Shown one piece after another: positions 8,431 through 17,938 of a stretch of DNA of 39,409 nt. The stretch lies in NCBI GenBank assembly GCA_944386685.1, contig CALXCA010000017.1:1-39409 (forward strand), read 5' to 3'. Within the stretch, counting starts at the first letter, position 1; every line of letters begins with the position of its first letter. Source of the DNA: an uncultured Clostridia bacterium (GTDB lineage: Bacteria; Bacillota; Clostridia; TANB77; CAG-508). The position numbers and the translations under genes are program-made. Under the pieces are notes generated by a model. It made no database searches and was not told the origin of the DNA. It saw nothing but the letters and a program-made list of their open reading frames with translations.

Positions 8431-8470
8431 AGGCTAGAGAATTCTTAAATTATTAAGATTTCTCTAGCCT
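8431..8470 (-). terminator. Intrinsic terminator of WG-like gene
   Basis: AGGCTAGAGAA/TTCTCTAGCCT form a perfect 11-bp stem 6 bp after the stop of the 8477-10309 gene, followed by CTTTT on the minus strand. It is also T-tailed on the plus strand. Confidence 0.85.
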
Positions 8471-8476
8471 TTTTAA

Positions 8477-10309
8477 TTAACTTTCAGTTGTGGCAATCAC
8501 ATTGCCATCAATGTCATAAATTTCTTCACACTCTTTTCTAATAGCTCTGAATTGTACAAATATTGCAGAATTTTCCGATGTAGTATCAATTTCGATATAT
8601 TTAATAGGAACAACTTTTTTAAAACCTGGTATACAATCAGATTTTAGCGAAAAATCACCAGTAAACTTGAATATTCCACAATAATTTTGACGATAAACTT
8701 TGTACAATTTTAACTCGTTAATATAAATACCTGTTACTTTTTCAATTCTTTCATCATAAAGCTGATATTTATCACCAGTTAAACAATTGTACATAATACA
8801 GCCTTCGGAAGGATTTTTTTCACTTTTTACCCAAATGGTATCTTCAATGTTTTCAACTCTATTTTCATCTAAGTCTTTAACAATTATTTTACCACTTAAG
8901 TTATAAAATGAAATTTTGCCATTAGAATCAATTACTTTGAAACAGCTTTTTTCACATACAACTGCATCTACATCATTTAAAGTTAAAATCAATTTTCCCT
9001 TTTGGTCAAATATGGCAACATAACTCTTAAGAGCTTTATCACTAAACCTCCTAATTTTCATATTATAACTAAAGATATAATAGTTATTACGTTTTTCATA
9101 ATCATCAAATGGAATGTTCATAACCTTTTGGCCATCATAGGAACGTAATATCCAATTGCCATAATTTGCATTAAAAGTGCCTCCAGAAGAATCGATTCCA
9201 AGAGCAACCCAAGATTCTGTTTCCACAATATTAGGACGCACAGAATTTTCTCCATCATCAAATAATCCTGCTTTGCCCAAATATGTTCCATTCATAGAAA
9301 AGAAACTACAAGAAATAATTTCATTTTTCAAACCTTTAATTGCAAAAATTTTGTCATACATATAGACAATTTCGCCACTTTTTACAGTTTGGAAAAACAG
9401 TTTAATTTCAGTGTTTTCCTCTATCTTTGTGAAACTTTCTTTGTATTCAGAATCTTCTTGACCAAAATATTTACTATAAATCATAGGGCAAGAATATGTT
9501 GTAATACCATCCTCCTCATAAGCTTTAATTTTGTCTTCACAAACTTCGATTTTTTTAAATTCAATAGGAATAATTACTTTTACAAGATTTTTTCTTGTAC
9601 TGTCACAAAATTGAAGTTTTGCCAAAACACCACAACATTTATTTTTATATATCACATCAAAATAGATATAATTTCTTGTATGTGGTATTTTATAATAAGC
9701 AATAGAATAAAAAGCGTCTACTTGGATTTCTATTTTTGCTGTTTCTTCATTCAAAAAATGGTATCCTTCAGAGTTTTTTAAATAAAATCCTCCAATTGTG
9801 GGAATAACTTCTTCAAAAGAATTTTGCATGAACTTTTTTGCTTTTGCATCAAAAATATCATACTCAGAAATGTTATTTTTGAATATAAAAATATTTTTTT
9901 TGGCAAATACAAGTTCACCACAATTACAAAAATCCAAAATGCATTTTCCTACTTTCGAATATATTGCCATTTGTTTTAAACCATTATAAATGAAAATATA
10001 TTCAGAAGCTTTACTAGGAAAGTCAATTTTTGTAATTCTTTGATTACAAATTTTTTCTCCTTCATAAGAATAAAGTTCCCAGACAAATGTATCTTTTATT
10101 AAAATACATTCAGCAAGTGGCATACAAAATTCTTTCATTTCCATAGAAGAATAACCATTTTTAAAGAAATGGTATCCCAAGTATTTTCCGTTTAAGCAAT
10201 AAATGCGAATTCCATTTTTCCGTTCAAACACTTGGATGTATTTTCCTTTATGGATAAGTGTTTCTCCAGCTTTTAAGCCGAAATCTTTACTGTCTTTGTA
10301 CTTTTTCAT
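8477..10309 (-). CDS. WG/beta-propeller-like repeat protein, 610 residues
   Basis: A large soluble protein without a signal peptide or membrane segment. It is built of recurring beta-rich stretches of the form Tyr/Phe-x-x-x-Gly-Lys/Asn-x-Ile, for example IYCLNGKYLGYHF, FYNLSGKIIV, IFDQKGKLIL and IYDIDGNVIA. This resembles WG-type or beta-propeller repeats, which usually serve binding or scaffolding. I cannot assign a function. The ATG at 10309 (MKKYKDSKDF) is chosen because AGAAAGGA lies just upstream; in-frame ATGs further up lie in the promoter. The gene stands alone with its own near-consensus promoter, two palindromic boxes and a strong terminator. Its base use (TTGG, GGAAC, GCATTTTCC) is less AT-extreme than its neighbours, suggesting acquisition. 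Confidence 0.65.
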   Translation of the reverse strand: MKKYKDSKDFGLKAGETLIHKGKYIQVFERKNGIRIYCLNGKYLGYHFFKNGYSSMEMKEFCMPLAECILIKDTFVWELYSYEGEKICNQRITKIDFPSKASEYIFIYNGLKQMAIYSKVGKCILDFCNCGELVFAKKNIFIFKNNISEYDIFDAKAKKFMQNSFEEVIPTIGGFYLKNSEGYHFLNEETAKIEIQVDAFYSIAYYKIPHTRNYIYFDVIYKNKCCGVLAKLQFCDSTRKNLVKVIIPIEFKKIEVCEDKIKAYEEDGITTYSCPMIYSKYFGQEDSEYKESFTKIEENTEIKLFFQTVKSGEIVYMYDKIFAIKGLKNEIISCSFFSMNGTYLGKAGLFDDGENSVRPNIVETESWVALGIDSSGGTFNANYGNWILRSYDGQKVMNIPFDDYEKRNNYYIFSYNMKIRRFSDKALKSYVAIFDQKGKLILTLNDVDAVVCEKSCFKVIDSNGKISFYNLSGKIIVKDLDENRVENIEDTIWVKSEKNPSEGCIMYNCLTGDKYQLYDERIEKVTGIYINELKLYKVYRQNYCGIFKFTGDFSLKSDCIPGFKKVVPIKYIEIDTTSENSAIFVQFRAIRKECEEIYDIDGNVIATTES

Positions 10310-10363
10310 GTTTTTTCCTTTCTGTTTGATTAAGTGTGTTTTCGGACATTTATATAAAAAGCT

Positions 10364-10411
10364 TTTAAGCTTAGCACGATATATTATATGATATTTAAGC
10401 TTAAAAGTCAA
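10364..10411 (-). promoter_or_regulatory. Near-consensus promoter with two palindromic operator boxes
   Basis: On the minus strand TTGACT (10406-10411), 17-bp spacer, TATAAT (10383-10388). The palindrome TTTAAGCTTAAA fills the spacer at 10394-10405. A second copy, TTTAAGCTTAG (10364-10374), lies just past the expected transcription start. Their centres are 30 bp apart, about three helical turns, a geometry suited to a repressor binding cooperatively. Confidence 0.7.
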
Positions 10412-10413
10412 GG

Positions 10414-10444
10414 AAACCATGCACTTAATTTAAATGCATGGTTT
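10414..10444 (-). terminator. Probable terminator of rml operon
   Basis: AAACCATGCA/TGCATGGTTT form a 10-bp stem with an 11-nt loop just after the rmlB stop. The T-run is short on the minus strand and longer on the plus strand. Confidence 0.6.
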
Positions 10445-10451
10445 TTGTAAA

Positions 10452-11420
10452 TTATTTTAACCAATCTGGATTTGCTAAATACCAATCTATTGTTTTAACA
10501 ATTCCATCTTCAAATTTTGTTTCTGGTTCCCATCCAAGTTCTGCTTTTATTTTGCTTGGATCTATTGCATATCTATAATCATGACCTTTTCTGTCTTCAA
10601 CATATTGGATTAAATCTTCAGATTTTCCAAGACGTTTTAATATAAGTTTTACAATTTCTATATTTCTTTTTTCATTATGTCCACCTATATTGTATCTTTC
10701 TCCTGCAATACCTTTGTGGAAAACTAAATCTATTGCTTTGCAATGGTCTTCTACATATAACCAATCTCTAATATTTTTTCCTGTTCCATATACTGGTAAT
10801 TTTTCATTATTTAAAGCTAATTTAATCATATGTGGTATTAATTTTTCATTATGTTGATATGGACCATAATTGTTTGAGCAATTTGTTACATTTATATTCA
10901 TTTTATAAGTTGTGTGATATGCAAATGCAATCAAATCTGAACTAGCTTTTGATGCAGAATATGGGCTACTTGGTTGAATTGGTGATTTTTCTGTAAAATA
11001 TCCTTCTTCTCCTAAAGCTCCATATACTTCATCTGTTGATATATGTACAAATTTATTTTCTGAACCTTCTCCCCACATTTGTTTTGCTGTTTCTAATAAT
11101 GTATGTGTTCCAATTACATTTGTTTGTGTAAATATAAATGGATTTTTTATGCTATTATCTACATGTGATTCTGCTGCAAAATGTATTACTCCATTAATAT
11201 CATATTTTTTGAAAATTTCTTTCATTTTTTCAAAATCACATATATCTGCTTGTTCAAACTTTATTTTATCTTTTACTTTGTCTAGATTTGCTAAATTTCC
11301 AGCATATGTTAATTTATCTACTACAACCACATTATAGTCTAGATGTTTATTTACAAAATATTCTGCAAAATTTGCTCCTATAAATCCTGCTGCACCTGTT
11401 ACTAATATATTGTTTTTCAT
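10452..11420 (-). CDS. rmlB: dTDP-glucose 4,6-dehydratase
   Basis: Second step of dTDP-L-rhamnose synthesis: NAD-dependent dehydration of dTDP-glucose to the 4-keto-6-deoxy sugar. A 322-residue short-chain dehydrogenase with the Rossmann motif GAAGFIGAN near the N-terminus, HFAAESHVDNS, the STDEVYG segment that positions catalytic Asp/Glu, and the YSASKAS Tyr/Lys pair. It is the last gene of the rmlD-A-C-B cluster and is followed by a hairpin terminator. Gaps between the rml genes are 118-143 bp, long for an operon in this genome, so internal promoters are possible. The product feeds cell-wall or surface polysaccharide synthesis. Confidence 0.96.
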   Translation of the reverse strand: MKNNILVTGAAGFIGANFAEYFVNKHLDYNVVVVDKLTYAGNLANLDKVKDKIKFEQADICDFEKMKEIFKKYDINGVIHFAAESHVDNSIKNPFIFTQTNVIGTHTLLETAKQMWGEGSENKFVHISTDEVYGALGEEGYFTEKSPIQPSSPYSASKASSDLIAFAYHTTYKMNINVTNCSNNYGPYQHNEKLIPHMIKLALNNEKLPVYGTGKNIRDWLYVEDHCKAIDLVFHKGIAGERYNIGGHNEKRNIEIVKLILKRLGKSEDLIQYVEDRKGHDYRYAIDPSKIKAELGWEPETKFEDGIVKTIDWYLANPDWLK

Positions 11421-11538
11421 TTAATTTTTCTCCTTTTTGTTTCATATTTTAAGAATTGATTTTCAAATCATTTTAAATTTTTTTTAATTAATTTTATATA
11501 ATTTATTAATTATATTTTTTACAATAATCAATATATAA

Positions 11539-12123
11539 CTACATACTTAAATTTTTAAATAGATCTGTTTCTTTTAATTCTTTTAAACTTGGCCATTTTG
11601 AGTCTTTTTCAGATGTTAATATTTCTTCCACTCTTAAACTTTCCAATGGCCATTCAATTGCTACATCAGGGTCATTATATTTTAGTCCACCCTCTGCTTC
11701 ATGATTATATATATCATCACATTTATAAGCAAACTCTGCTTCATCTGATAATACTAAAAATCCATGTGCAAAACCTTTTGGTATCATAAACATTTTTTTA
11801 TTTTCTTCTGATAATATAACACCTTCCCATTTTCCATATGTTTTGCTTCCTGGTCTTAAATCAACAGCAACATCAAAAACTTCTCCTTTTATACATCTTA
11901 CTAGTTTTGCTTGAGTATTTTCTTTTTGGAAATGTAACCCTCTTAAAACACCTTTTTTAGATTTTGATTGATTATCTTGAACAAAATTATATTTTAATCC
12001 AATCTCCTCAAAATCATTCTTACTATAAGTTTCCATAAAATACCCTCTGTTATCTCCAAATACAGTTGGTTCAATTATACATACTCCCTCAATTGAGGTA
12101 TCTGTTCTTTTAAATTTTCCCAT
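11539..12123 (-). CDS. rmlC: dTDP-4-dehydrorhamnose 3,5-epimerase
   Basis: Third step of the dTDP-L-rhamnose pathway: double epimerisation of the 4-keto sugar. A 194-residue cupin of usual size. Visible family blocks are EPTVFGDNRGYFMETY, VLRGLHFQ (with the catalytic His), VDLRPGSKTYGKW and FAHGFLVLSDEAEFAYK. It sits between rmlA and rmlB on the same strand and starts with ATG after a GAGAG-rich ribosome binding site. Upstream of the Pro/Trp-rich C-terminus nothing is unusual. Confidence 0.96.
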   Translation of the reverse strand: MGKFKRTDTSIEGVCIIEPTVFGDNRGYFMETYSKNDFEEIGLKYNFVQDNQSKSKKGVLRGLHFQKENTQAKLVRCIKGEVFDVAVDLRPGSKTYGKWEGVILSEENKKMFMIPKGFAHGFLVLSDEAEFAYKCDDIYNHEAEGGLKYNDPDVAIEWPLESLRVEEILTSEKDSKWPSLKELKETDLFKNLSM

Positions 12124-12252
12124 TTTTTATTCTCTCCTTTTCTCCAAAATTATCTTGAATAATCAAGATATTTAATATTACAATTGATTTATACCAATTC
12201 TTATACTATACATTTAAATTGCACAAAATTCTAAAAATAATTTCAAACCTTA

Positions 12253-13143
12253 CTATTCTTCTCCAAAAACATCTTCTGCGACATCTTTTAAATATTTACC
12301 ATAATCTGTTTTCATATATTTTTGAGCTAATTCTAATAATTGATTAGAATTTATCCATCCTTTATCAAATGCAATTTCTTCTGGACAGCATATTTGCAAA
12401 CCTTGTCTTTTTTGTATAGTTTGTACAAAACTTGCTGTTTCAATTAAAGCATCATGTGTTCCTGTGTCGAACCAGGTCATTCCACGTCCTAATTTTTCTA
12501 CTCTTAATTGTCCTCTTTTCATATATTCTTCATTTATAGATGTAATTTCCAATTCTCCTCTTGCTGATGGTTTTACATTTTTTGCTATATCTATTACATC
12601 ATTTGTGTAAAAATATAATCCTGGTACAGCATAATTTGATTTTGGATTTGCTGGTTTTTCTTCTATTGATATAGCTTTTCCGGTTTCATCAATTTCTACA
12701 ACTCCATATGCTCTTGGATCTTTTACATAATATCCAAATATTGTTGCTTCATTTTCTCTTTCATTTGCTTGTTTTAATTTTTCTGCTAAATGTTCTCCAT
12801 AGAACATATTATCACCTAAAATCATTGCTACATTGTCTTGTTTAATAAATTCTTCACCTATAATAAACGCCTCAGCTAATCCATTTGGTTTTTCTTGAAC
12901 TTTATATTGAAAGCTCATACCCCATTGAGAACCATCTCCAAGTAAGTCTTTGAATGTATCTAAATCTCTTGGAGTTGTTATTATTAAAACTTCTCTTATA
13001 TCTGCTTGCATTAAAATTGATAATGGATAATAAATCATTGGTTTATCATATACAGGCATTATTTGTTTTGAGATTGCAATTGTTAGTGGGTATAATCTTG
13101 TTCCACTTCCACCAGCTAAAATTATTCCTTTTCTGTTCTTCAT
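12253..13143 (-). CDS. rmlA: Glucose-1-phosphate thymidylyltransferase
   Basis: First step of dTDP-L-rhamnose synthesis: glucose-1-phosphate plus dTTP gives dTDP-glucose and pyrophosphate. A 296-residue nucleotidyltransferase with the signature [11 protein letters not shown] at residues about 11-21, KPMIYYPLS, the metal-binding LGDNMFYG, and [19 protein letters not shown] near the C-terminus. Length and motif order are those of the RmlA short form, which is normally feedback-inhibited by dTDP-rhamnose. A short AT-rich stem (about 13170-13189) lies in the gap upstream. Confidence 0.97.
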   Translation of the reverse strand: MKNRKGIILAGGSGTRLYPLTIAISKQIMPVYDKPMIYYPLSILMQADIREVLIITTPRDLDTFKDLLGDGSQWGMSFQYKVQEKPNGLAEAFIIGEEFIKQDNVAMILGDNMFYGEHLAEKLKQANERENEATIFGYYVKDPRAYGVVEIDETGKAISIEEKPANPKSNYAVPGLYFYTNDVIDIAKNVKPSARGELEITSINEEYMKRGQLRVEKLGRGMTWFDTGTHDALIETASFVQTIQKRQGLQICCPEEIAFDKGWINSNQLLELAQKYMKTDYGKYLKDVAEDVFGEE

Positions 13144-13286
13144 ATTTTACATCAATCCTTTCTTCTTAACAATTTTTAATTAAAAATTGCTTTAATATAT
13201 AAATTTTATATTAAAATTTATTTTTCTTTAAATTTATTTAGAAAAATTTTCTAATGCTTTAAATTTTTACAAATTAATTTATAAAA

Positions 13287-14159
13287 TTAATTTTCCATAT
13301 TTTTTGCTTCTTCTAAATATCTCTTTAGTCCATCTTTCCAATCTGGAACAGAAATTCCACATTCATGTAATTTCTCTTTTGACATTTGTGAATTTAAAGG
13401 TCTTTTAGCTTGTGTTATTTTCATCATTTCTATATATTCTTCTGTAGTTACTGGGTTTACTTTACATTTTATTCCTTGGTCTGCAAAGATTTGTTTTGTA
13501 AAATCATACCAAGTTGTATATCCTTCATTTGTTGCATTATATATTCCATATGGAATTTTCTTTTCAATTGCTTGGTATATTATATTACTTAAATCTTTAG
13601 CATATGTTGGACTTCCATGTTGGTCTGAAACAACATTAACTTCTTCTCTTGTTGTTCCTATTTTTGTCATTGTTTTTACAAAATTATTTCCTCCAACACC
13701 ATATAGCCATGCAGTTCTAAATATGTAATAATCTTCAGTATTTGCAATAATGCCTTCTTCTCCATGTAGTTTTGTTTTTCCATAAACTGTTACAGGTTTT
13801 TTCTCATCATCTTCTTTATAATCTTTAGAAACATCTAAGTCTCCTCCAAAAACGTAATCTGTAGATATATGAACTAATTTTGAGCCTGCTGATTTTGCAG
13901 CTTTTGCTAAATTTGCTGGTCCATCACCATTTATTTTATCTGCTAATTCATAATTATCTTCAGCTTTATCAACTGCTGTATATGCTGCACAATTTATTAT
14001 ATATTCTGGTTTTAATTTTGTTATAAAATCATAAACCATTTTTTCATTAGTAATATCAAGTTCTGATACATCTGTTGCTATAATGTCATTTCCTTTTTCG
14101 AATTTTTCCCTTACCTCTTTTGCTAACATCCCATTAGCACCTGTTATTAAAATTTTCAT
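13287..14159 (-). CDS. rmlD: dTDP-4-dehydrorhamnose reductase
   Basis: Final step of dTDP-L-rhamnose synthesis: NAD(P)H-dependent reduction of the 4-keto group. A 290-residue short-chain dehydrogenase with GANGMLAKEV at the N-terminus, NCAAYTAVDKAE, HISTDYVFGG and the YGKTKLHGE Tyr/Lys pair. First gene of the cluster, preceded by a promoter (14215-14243) that partly overlaps the terminator of spoIIQ. AGGAAAGGA gives the ribosome binding site. The gene order rmlD-A-C-B differs from the common A-C-B-D order. Confidence 0.96.
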   Translation of the reverse strand: MKILITGANGMLAKEVREKFEKGNDIIATDVSELDITNEKMVYDFITKLKPEYIINCAAYTAVDKAEDNYELADKINGDGPANLAKAAKSAGSKLVHISTDYVFGGDLDVSKDYKEDDEKKPVTVYGKTKLHGEEGIIANTEDYYIFRTAWLYGVGGNNFVKTMTKIGTTREEVNVVSDQHGSPTYAKDLSNIIYQAIEKKIPYGIYNATNEGYTTWYDFTKQIFADQGIKCKVNPVTTEEYIEMMKITQAKRPLNSQMSKEKLHECGISVPDWKDGLKRYLEEAKNMEN

Positions 14160-14214
14160 ATGAATTTTTCCTTTCCTAAAGAATTAAAAGCGTTTTTCTT
14201 AAATTTACGCTTAT

Positions 14215-14243
14215 ATCATATCACTTAAAATGAAAAAGTACAA
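14215..14243 (-). promoter_or_regulatory. Promoter of rml cluster
   Basis: On the minus strand TTGTAC (14238-14243), a 17-bp spacer and TATGAT (14215-14220), about 55 bp before rmlD. The -35 element lies inside the upstream terminator hairpin. Confidence 0.65.
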
Positions 14244-14261
14244 GTAAAACTTGTACTTTTT
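14233..14261 (-). terminator. Intrinsic terminator downstream of spoIIQ
   Basis: AAAAAGTACAAG/CTTGTACTTTTT form a perfect 12-bp stem with a 5-nt loop, T-tailed on both strands. Confidence 0.85.
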
Positions 14262-14301
14262 GTGAAAAAATGTGAATATATGTTATAAAATACTATATAA
14301 T

Positions 14302-14343
14302 AAGTTTTTCTTAAGTTTATATATAAAAATTTAAGAAAAACTT
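14302..14343 (-). other. Second AT-rich hairpin after spoIIQ
   Basis: AAGTTTTTCTTAA/TTAAGAAAAACTT form a 13-bp stem starting about 30 bp after the spoIIQ stop. It could be a first, weaker terminator or an RNA-end stabiliser. Confidence 0.5.
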
Positions 14344-14373
14344 TTCTATCAATTATTTATACCATCAATTTAA

Positions 14374-15309
14374 TTATTTTAAATATATTGAAGGATCTAA
14401 ATATTTTCCATCCTGTAAAATTTCAAAATGTAAATGTGATTCCATACTACTTTCAAAAGCCGCTGTATTTCCAGCTGTTCCAATAGTTTGTCCTTGTTTT
14501 ACTTCTTCTCCTTCTACAACAAATTCAGCTGTTAATAAATTAGAATATACTGTTTCATATCCACCATCATGTGTAATAACAACTGTAAGTCCATATCTTG
14601 GGTCATTTAAAATAGATGATATAACACCATCAGCAGATGCTTTTATAATACTTGTTTTATCTGCTTTTATATCAATACCTGGATGTGTTATCCATTCTTT
14701 TAATGTTTCTGAGTAAATTAAATTATCTTGTGCAAATTCTGAAATAATTTCTCCATCTGTTGGTTTTACAAAAGTTATTTCATTTTTTTCTTCTTTTAAA
14801 TTTTCATCTTTTTTACTTGAATCCTCTTTGTTTTGAGCTTCACTATTTTCTTTTTTTGTTTCACTTTCTTTTTTATCTATATTTTCATCTGTTGTTTTAC
14901 TTGTAGTGCTTTCTGTGTTTTTACTAGAACTAGTTTGACTTAACTCACTTTCGTTTGTTTTTACAGTATTGTTAGTTTCGTTTTTACTTGTTGCTTCTGC
15001 TTTTGAATTTGTATTATCTGTTTTTATTGTGTTTTCCTGTGATGTTGTAGTTTCTGTTGTTTTTACAGTGTTTTCTGTTTTAGCAATTATTTCTTCTTGC
15101 TCCTCAACTGTTTTTCCTATACTAGAATTAACATCTTCAATAACTTCATTTTGATTCTCATTTGCTATTTTCTCTGCAGAATCTTCATTATTTGTTTTTG
15201 TTGTCATATACATTACAATGCCAACAGCAATTGCAAGTATAATAAATATTGCTGTTCCAACATATATAATTAAATTTTCGTTTTCAATAAATCTTTTTCC
15301 TTTTCTCAT
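14374..15309 (-). CDS. spoIIQ: SpoIIQ-like membrane-anchored M23/LytM protein
   Basis: Probable forespore component of the SpoIIQ-SpoIIIAH channel that keeps the engulfed forespore active. Of 311 residues, 13-36 are a single membrane helix, 40-178 a low-complexity linker rich in Thr, Ser, Asn, Lys and Glu, and 180-311 a LytM (M23) domain. The zinc ligands are intact: H209-x3-D213 (HPGID) and SHLHFE (H292, H294). Family knowledge: clostridial SpoIIQ keeps the metal site, whereas the Bacillus subtilis protein has lost it. It lies directly after spoIID, as in other Clostridia. It is longer than usual because of the linker. A generic M23 peptidase is the alternative. Confidence 0.82.
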   Translation of the reverse strand: MRKGKRFIENENLIIYVGTAIFIILAIAVGIVMYMTTKTNNEDSAEKIANENQNEVIEDVNSSIGKTVEEQEEIIAKTENTVKTTETTTSQENTIKTDNTNSKAEATSKNETNNTVKTNESELSQTSSSKNTESTTSKTTDENIDKKESETKKENSEAQNKEDSSKKDENLKEEKNEITFVKPTDGEIISEFAQDNLIYSETLKEWITHPGIDIKADKTSIIKASADGVISSILNDPRYGLTVVITHDGGYETVYSNLLTAEFVVEGEEVKQGQTIGTAGNTAAFESSMESHLHFEILQDGKYLDPSIYLK

Positions 15310-15456
15310 AATTAAACACTTTCCTTTCCTAAGTTATAAATAATTAAAAAATATTTGTTTTTACCTCCTATTTTTTATTATTTATTTCCTATTTCTTTGT
15401 TAATACAATTATTTACTTTTTTTCAAAATATTATTCATTCTTAGAAAGAATTTTTA

Positions 15457-16557
15457 TTATTTAATCTCTACGTCTGTGTAAAAATGTTTAATTATTTCTT
15501 CATAATTAGAACCAGATTTTGCCATACTATCAGCTCCTGTTTGGCTCATTCCAACTCCATGTCCATTTCCAATAACACTAAATTTAAATTGATTTCCATC
15601 AAATGTAAATGTAAAATTTGTAGATTTTAATCCTAAGATTGTTCTTGCTTCTGTTCCAGCAATTTCTTTATTACCTATCTTTATAGTTTTTACTCTTTTA
15701 CTTGAAGTATATTCTAAAATTTGTATACAATTAGAATCAGAAAAATTAATTTCAAAATCAGAATATTTTTCTTTCATTTTCTTTTCTAAATCTTCCTTTG
15801 AAAGTATTACTTCTGAACTATATTGTGTATAACCATTTTCTCCTGAAGTTTCTACAGATTTTAAATATGGATAATCTATTCCACCCCATATATTTATTGA
15901 GGTTTCTGTTATTCCTCCACTATTAGAATGGAAAAATGCATTTATTGGTTGTCCATTATAAGTTATTATTTTCCCAGTTGTTGCATTTACACAATCAACA
16001 ATTTTTTGCCAATTTGCTTCTGCCTCTTCTGGTTTCCAACTAGCAAACCTTTCTTCTTTACTAATCCAAGCTTGACAACATCCATAATTATCACATATAT
16101 CAGCATTTGGGTGTTTTCCTACACTATTCATTGCTTGATAAATTGTATATGTTCTTGCAACTATTGCTTGTGCTTTTAAGGCTTCTACTTCATAACTTGC
16201 TGGCATCTCTGCAGCTACAACACCATATAAATATTCATCCATTGGCAATTCTTCAATTTCACCTGTTTCTGTGTGTAATAATCTGATTGTTTGGTATTTT
16301 AAATAATTTTCGTCAAAATTTTGAATTTGTTCTACATCATTTGTATTTTGATTATTATTACTTTCGCCATTATTTGAACTTGCTTCATTTTGTTTGTCTA
16401 AATTATTTTCATCATTTGAAGAGGTTGAATTGTTTTTATTATCAGAACTTGTTTCATTTGCAACTACTTCTTGTCCTTCCATCGAAGTTGTAAAAATTAC
16501 TGGCAATAAAAAAACAACAAATACAAATCCCAAAAAGTACAATAATATTTTTTTCAT
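15457..16557 (-). CDS. spoIID: Stage II sporulation protein D
   Basis: Lytic transglycosylase of the SpoIID/SpoIIM/SpoIIP engulfment machine that thins septal peptidoglycan. The 366-residue protein has an N-terminal membrane anchor (residues about 4-24), a Ser/Asn/Gln-rich linker to about residue 85, then the SpoIID domain with MPASYEVEALKAQAIVARTY, the metal-site region around CDNYGCCQAW, SNSGGITE, and GHGVGMSQTGADSMA near the C-terminus. It lies 134 bp downstream of sigF on the same strand and 147 bp upstream of spoIIQ. No clear sigma-E promoter could be picked by eye in the gap. Confidence 0.93.
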   Translation of the reverse strand: MKKILLYFLGFVFVVFLLPVIFTTSMEGQEVVANETSSDNKNNSTSSNDENNLDKQNEASSNNGESNNNQNTNDVEQIQNFDENYLKYQTIRLLHTETGEIEELPMDEYLYGVVAAEMPASYEVEALKAQAIVARTYTIYQAMNSVGKHPNADICDNYGCCQAWISKEERFASWKPEEAEANWQKIVDCVNATTGKIITYNGQPINAFFHSNSGGITETSINIWGGIDYPYLKSVETSGENGYTQYSSEVILSKEDLEKKMKEKYSDFEINFSDSNCIQILEYTSSKRVKTIKIGNKEIAGTEARTILGLKSTNFTFTFDGNQFKFSVIGNGHGVGMSQTGADSMAKSGSNYEEIIKHFYTDVEIK

Positions 16558-16691
16558 TTTGAGTTTTATTCCTTTCTCTTAAATTTTGATACTGTTCAAT
16601 GAGAAATTTGTGAAATTATTAATATATCTAAATTAAAATATTTACTAAAAATTAAATCTTATATACTTTTGAAAACTATTTTTCATCTATT

Positions 16692-17420
16692 TTAAACTGA
16701 AAGTTTTCTTTTCATATTATCTAATACTTTTCTTTCTATTCGTGATACCTGAACTTGTGTTATTCCAAGTATTTTAGATACTTGCATTTGCGTTTTTCCT
16801 TTATAATATCTAAGCAAAATTACTTCTTTTTCTTTATCTTTTAATTCACTTATTAATTTTTTTATTGTCATTCTATTTGTAATTTCCGTTTCCTCATCTT
16901 TCCCTGTTGATAATTGTTCAATTACACTTATTGTTTTGTCTGTTTTATTGTCCCTATATTGACTATCTTCTATCGAATTAACAGGTCTAGATGAATCTAA
17001 TGCCATTGCAATTTCTTCTTTTGAAGTTTTTAATTCTTTTGCAATTTCTTCTAATGAAATTTCTTTACCATATTTATTTTGATATTCTTTTTGTATTTCT
17101 TTTATTTTTATGTTTAATTCTTTTATGCTTCTACTAATTTTAATTGGTCCGTCATCTCTAATAAATCTTTTTATTTCTCCTAAAATGTATGGAACTGCAT
17201 ATGTTGAAAGTCGAACTTCAAAATTTGTATCAAACCTTTGTATTGCTTTTATTAGTCCTATACAACCTATTTGATATAAATCCTCTATATCATAACCTCT
17301 TCCATTAAATCTTCGAACAATGCTCCAAACTAATCTACTATTATCTTCTATTAATTTTGTCATTTCATCTTTATTTCCGTTTTGAGCTTGTTCTATCATT
17401 TTCATATCATTTTCATACAC
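16692..17420 (-). CDS. sigF: Sporulation sigma factor F
   Basis: Forespore-specific RNA polymerase sigma factor (SpoIIAC) that starts compartment-specific transcription. The 242 residues show region 2 ([19 protein letters not shown], then [18 protein letters not shown]), region 3 ([17 protein letters not shown]) and region 4 with its helix-turn-helix ([18 protein letters not shown]). The reading frame begins with GTG at 17420, 19 nt inside the end of spoIIAB. AAGGGGAG lies about 10 nt upstream. In-frame ATGs at 17405 and 17399 are alternatives. The operon context with SpoIIAA and SpoIIAB makes the assignment firm. Confidence 0.96.
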   Translation of the reverse strand: MYENDMKMIEQAQNGNKDEMTKLIEDNSRLVWSIVRRFNGRGYDIEDLYQIGCIGLIKAIQRFDTNFEVRLSTYAVPYILGEIKRFIRDDGPIKISRSIKELNIKIKEIQKEYQNKYGKEISLEEIAKELKTSKEEIAMALDSSRPVNSIEDSQYRDNKTDKTISVIEQLSTGKDEETEITNRMTIKKLISELKDKEKEVILLRYYKGKTQMQVSKILGITQVQVSRIERKVLDNMKRKLSV

Positions 17421-17938
17421 GTTTCTTCTCCCCTTACATCAGAATTTTTTAAATCTTTTAAAGATTCTTCGCCACTAAAATTTTCTAAATCTTTTTCTTG
17501 AGAAGAATTAATTTTTATTTTTTTGCTCATTGTTATTTTAGTTCCATAACCTAGTACAGATTCAACCTCAACATTATCCATAAAGCTTTCCATTATTGTA
17601 AATCCCATACCAGATCTTTCTAAATTAGATTTTGTTGTAAATAATGGCTGTTTTGCAATTTCTATATTTTCAATTCCTTTTCCAGTATCTGATATCTCTA
17701 TAAATACTTCATTTTGTACTATTTTACAAACTAGTTTTACTATTCCTACTTTTCCCTCATATCCATGGATTATAGAATTTGTAACAGCTTCTGATACTGC
17801 TGTTTTTATGTCTGATATTTCTTCAATTGTTGGATCTAGTTGTGCTATAAATGCTGCTACTGCAATTCTTGCAAATGCTTCATTATTTGATTTACTTAAA
17901 AATTCTATTTTCATTTCATTATCAAATGCTTTAGTCAT
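17402..17938 (-). CDS. spoIIAB: Anti-sigma F factor / serine kinase SpoIIAB
   Basis: GHKL-fold kinase that holds SigF inactive and phosphorylates SpoIIAA. The ATG at 17938 ([13 protein letters not shown]) is chosen for the AAAGGAGG site 7 nt upstream; an in-frame ATG at 17965 lacks one. Motifs are the N-box [14 protein letters not shown], the G1 box [17 protein letters not shown] and the G2 box [13 protein letters not shown]. At 178 residues it is about 30 longer than usual, the extra being a hydrophilic Ser/Glu/Lys tail after the GHKL core. It overlaps spoIIAA by 8 nt and sigF by 19 nt, indicating coupled translation. Confidence 0.95.
   Translation of the reverse strand: MTKAFDNEMKIEFLSKSNNEAFARIAVAAFIAQLDPTIEEISDIKTAVSEAVTNSIIHGYEGKVGIVKLVCKIVQNEVFIEISDTGKGIENIEIAKQPLFTTKSNLERSGMGFTIMESFMDNVEVESVLGYGTKITMSKKIKINSSQEKDLENFSGEESLKDLKNSDVRGEETCMKMI

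Noticed and set aside
10309..10420. 37-residue N-terminal extension of the WG-like protein
   Set aside because: It would translate the promoter and operator region; the internal ATG has a clear ribosome binding site.
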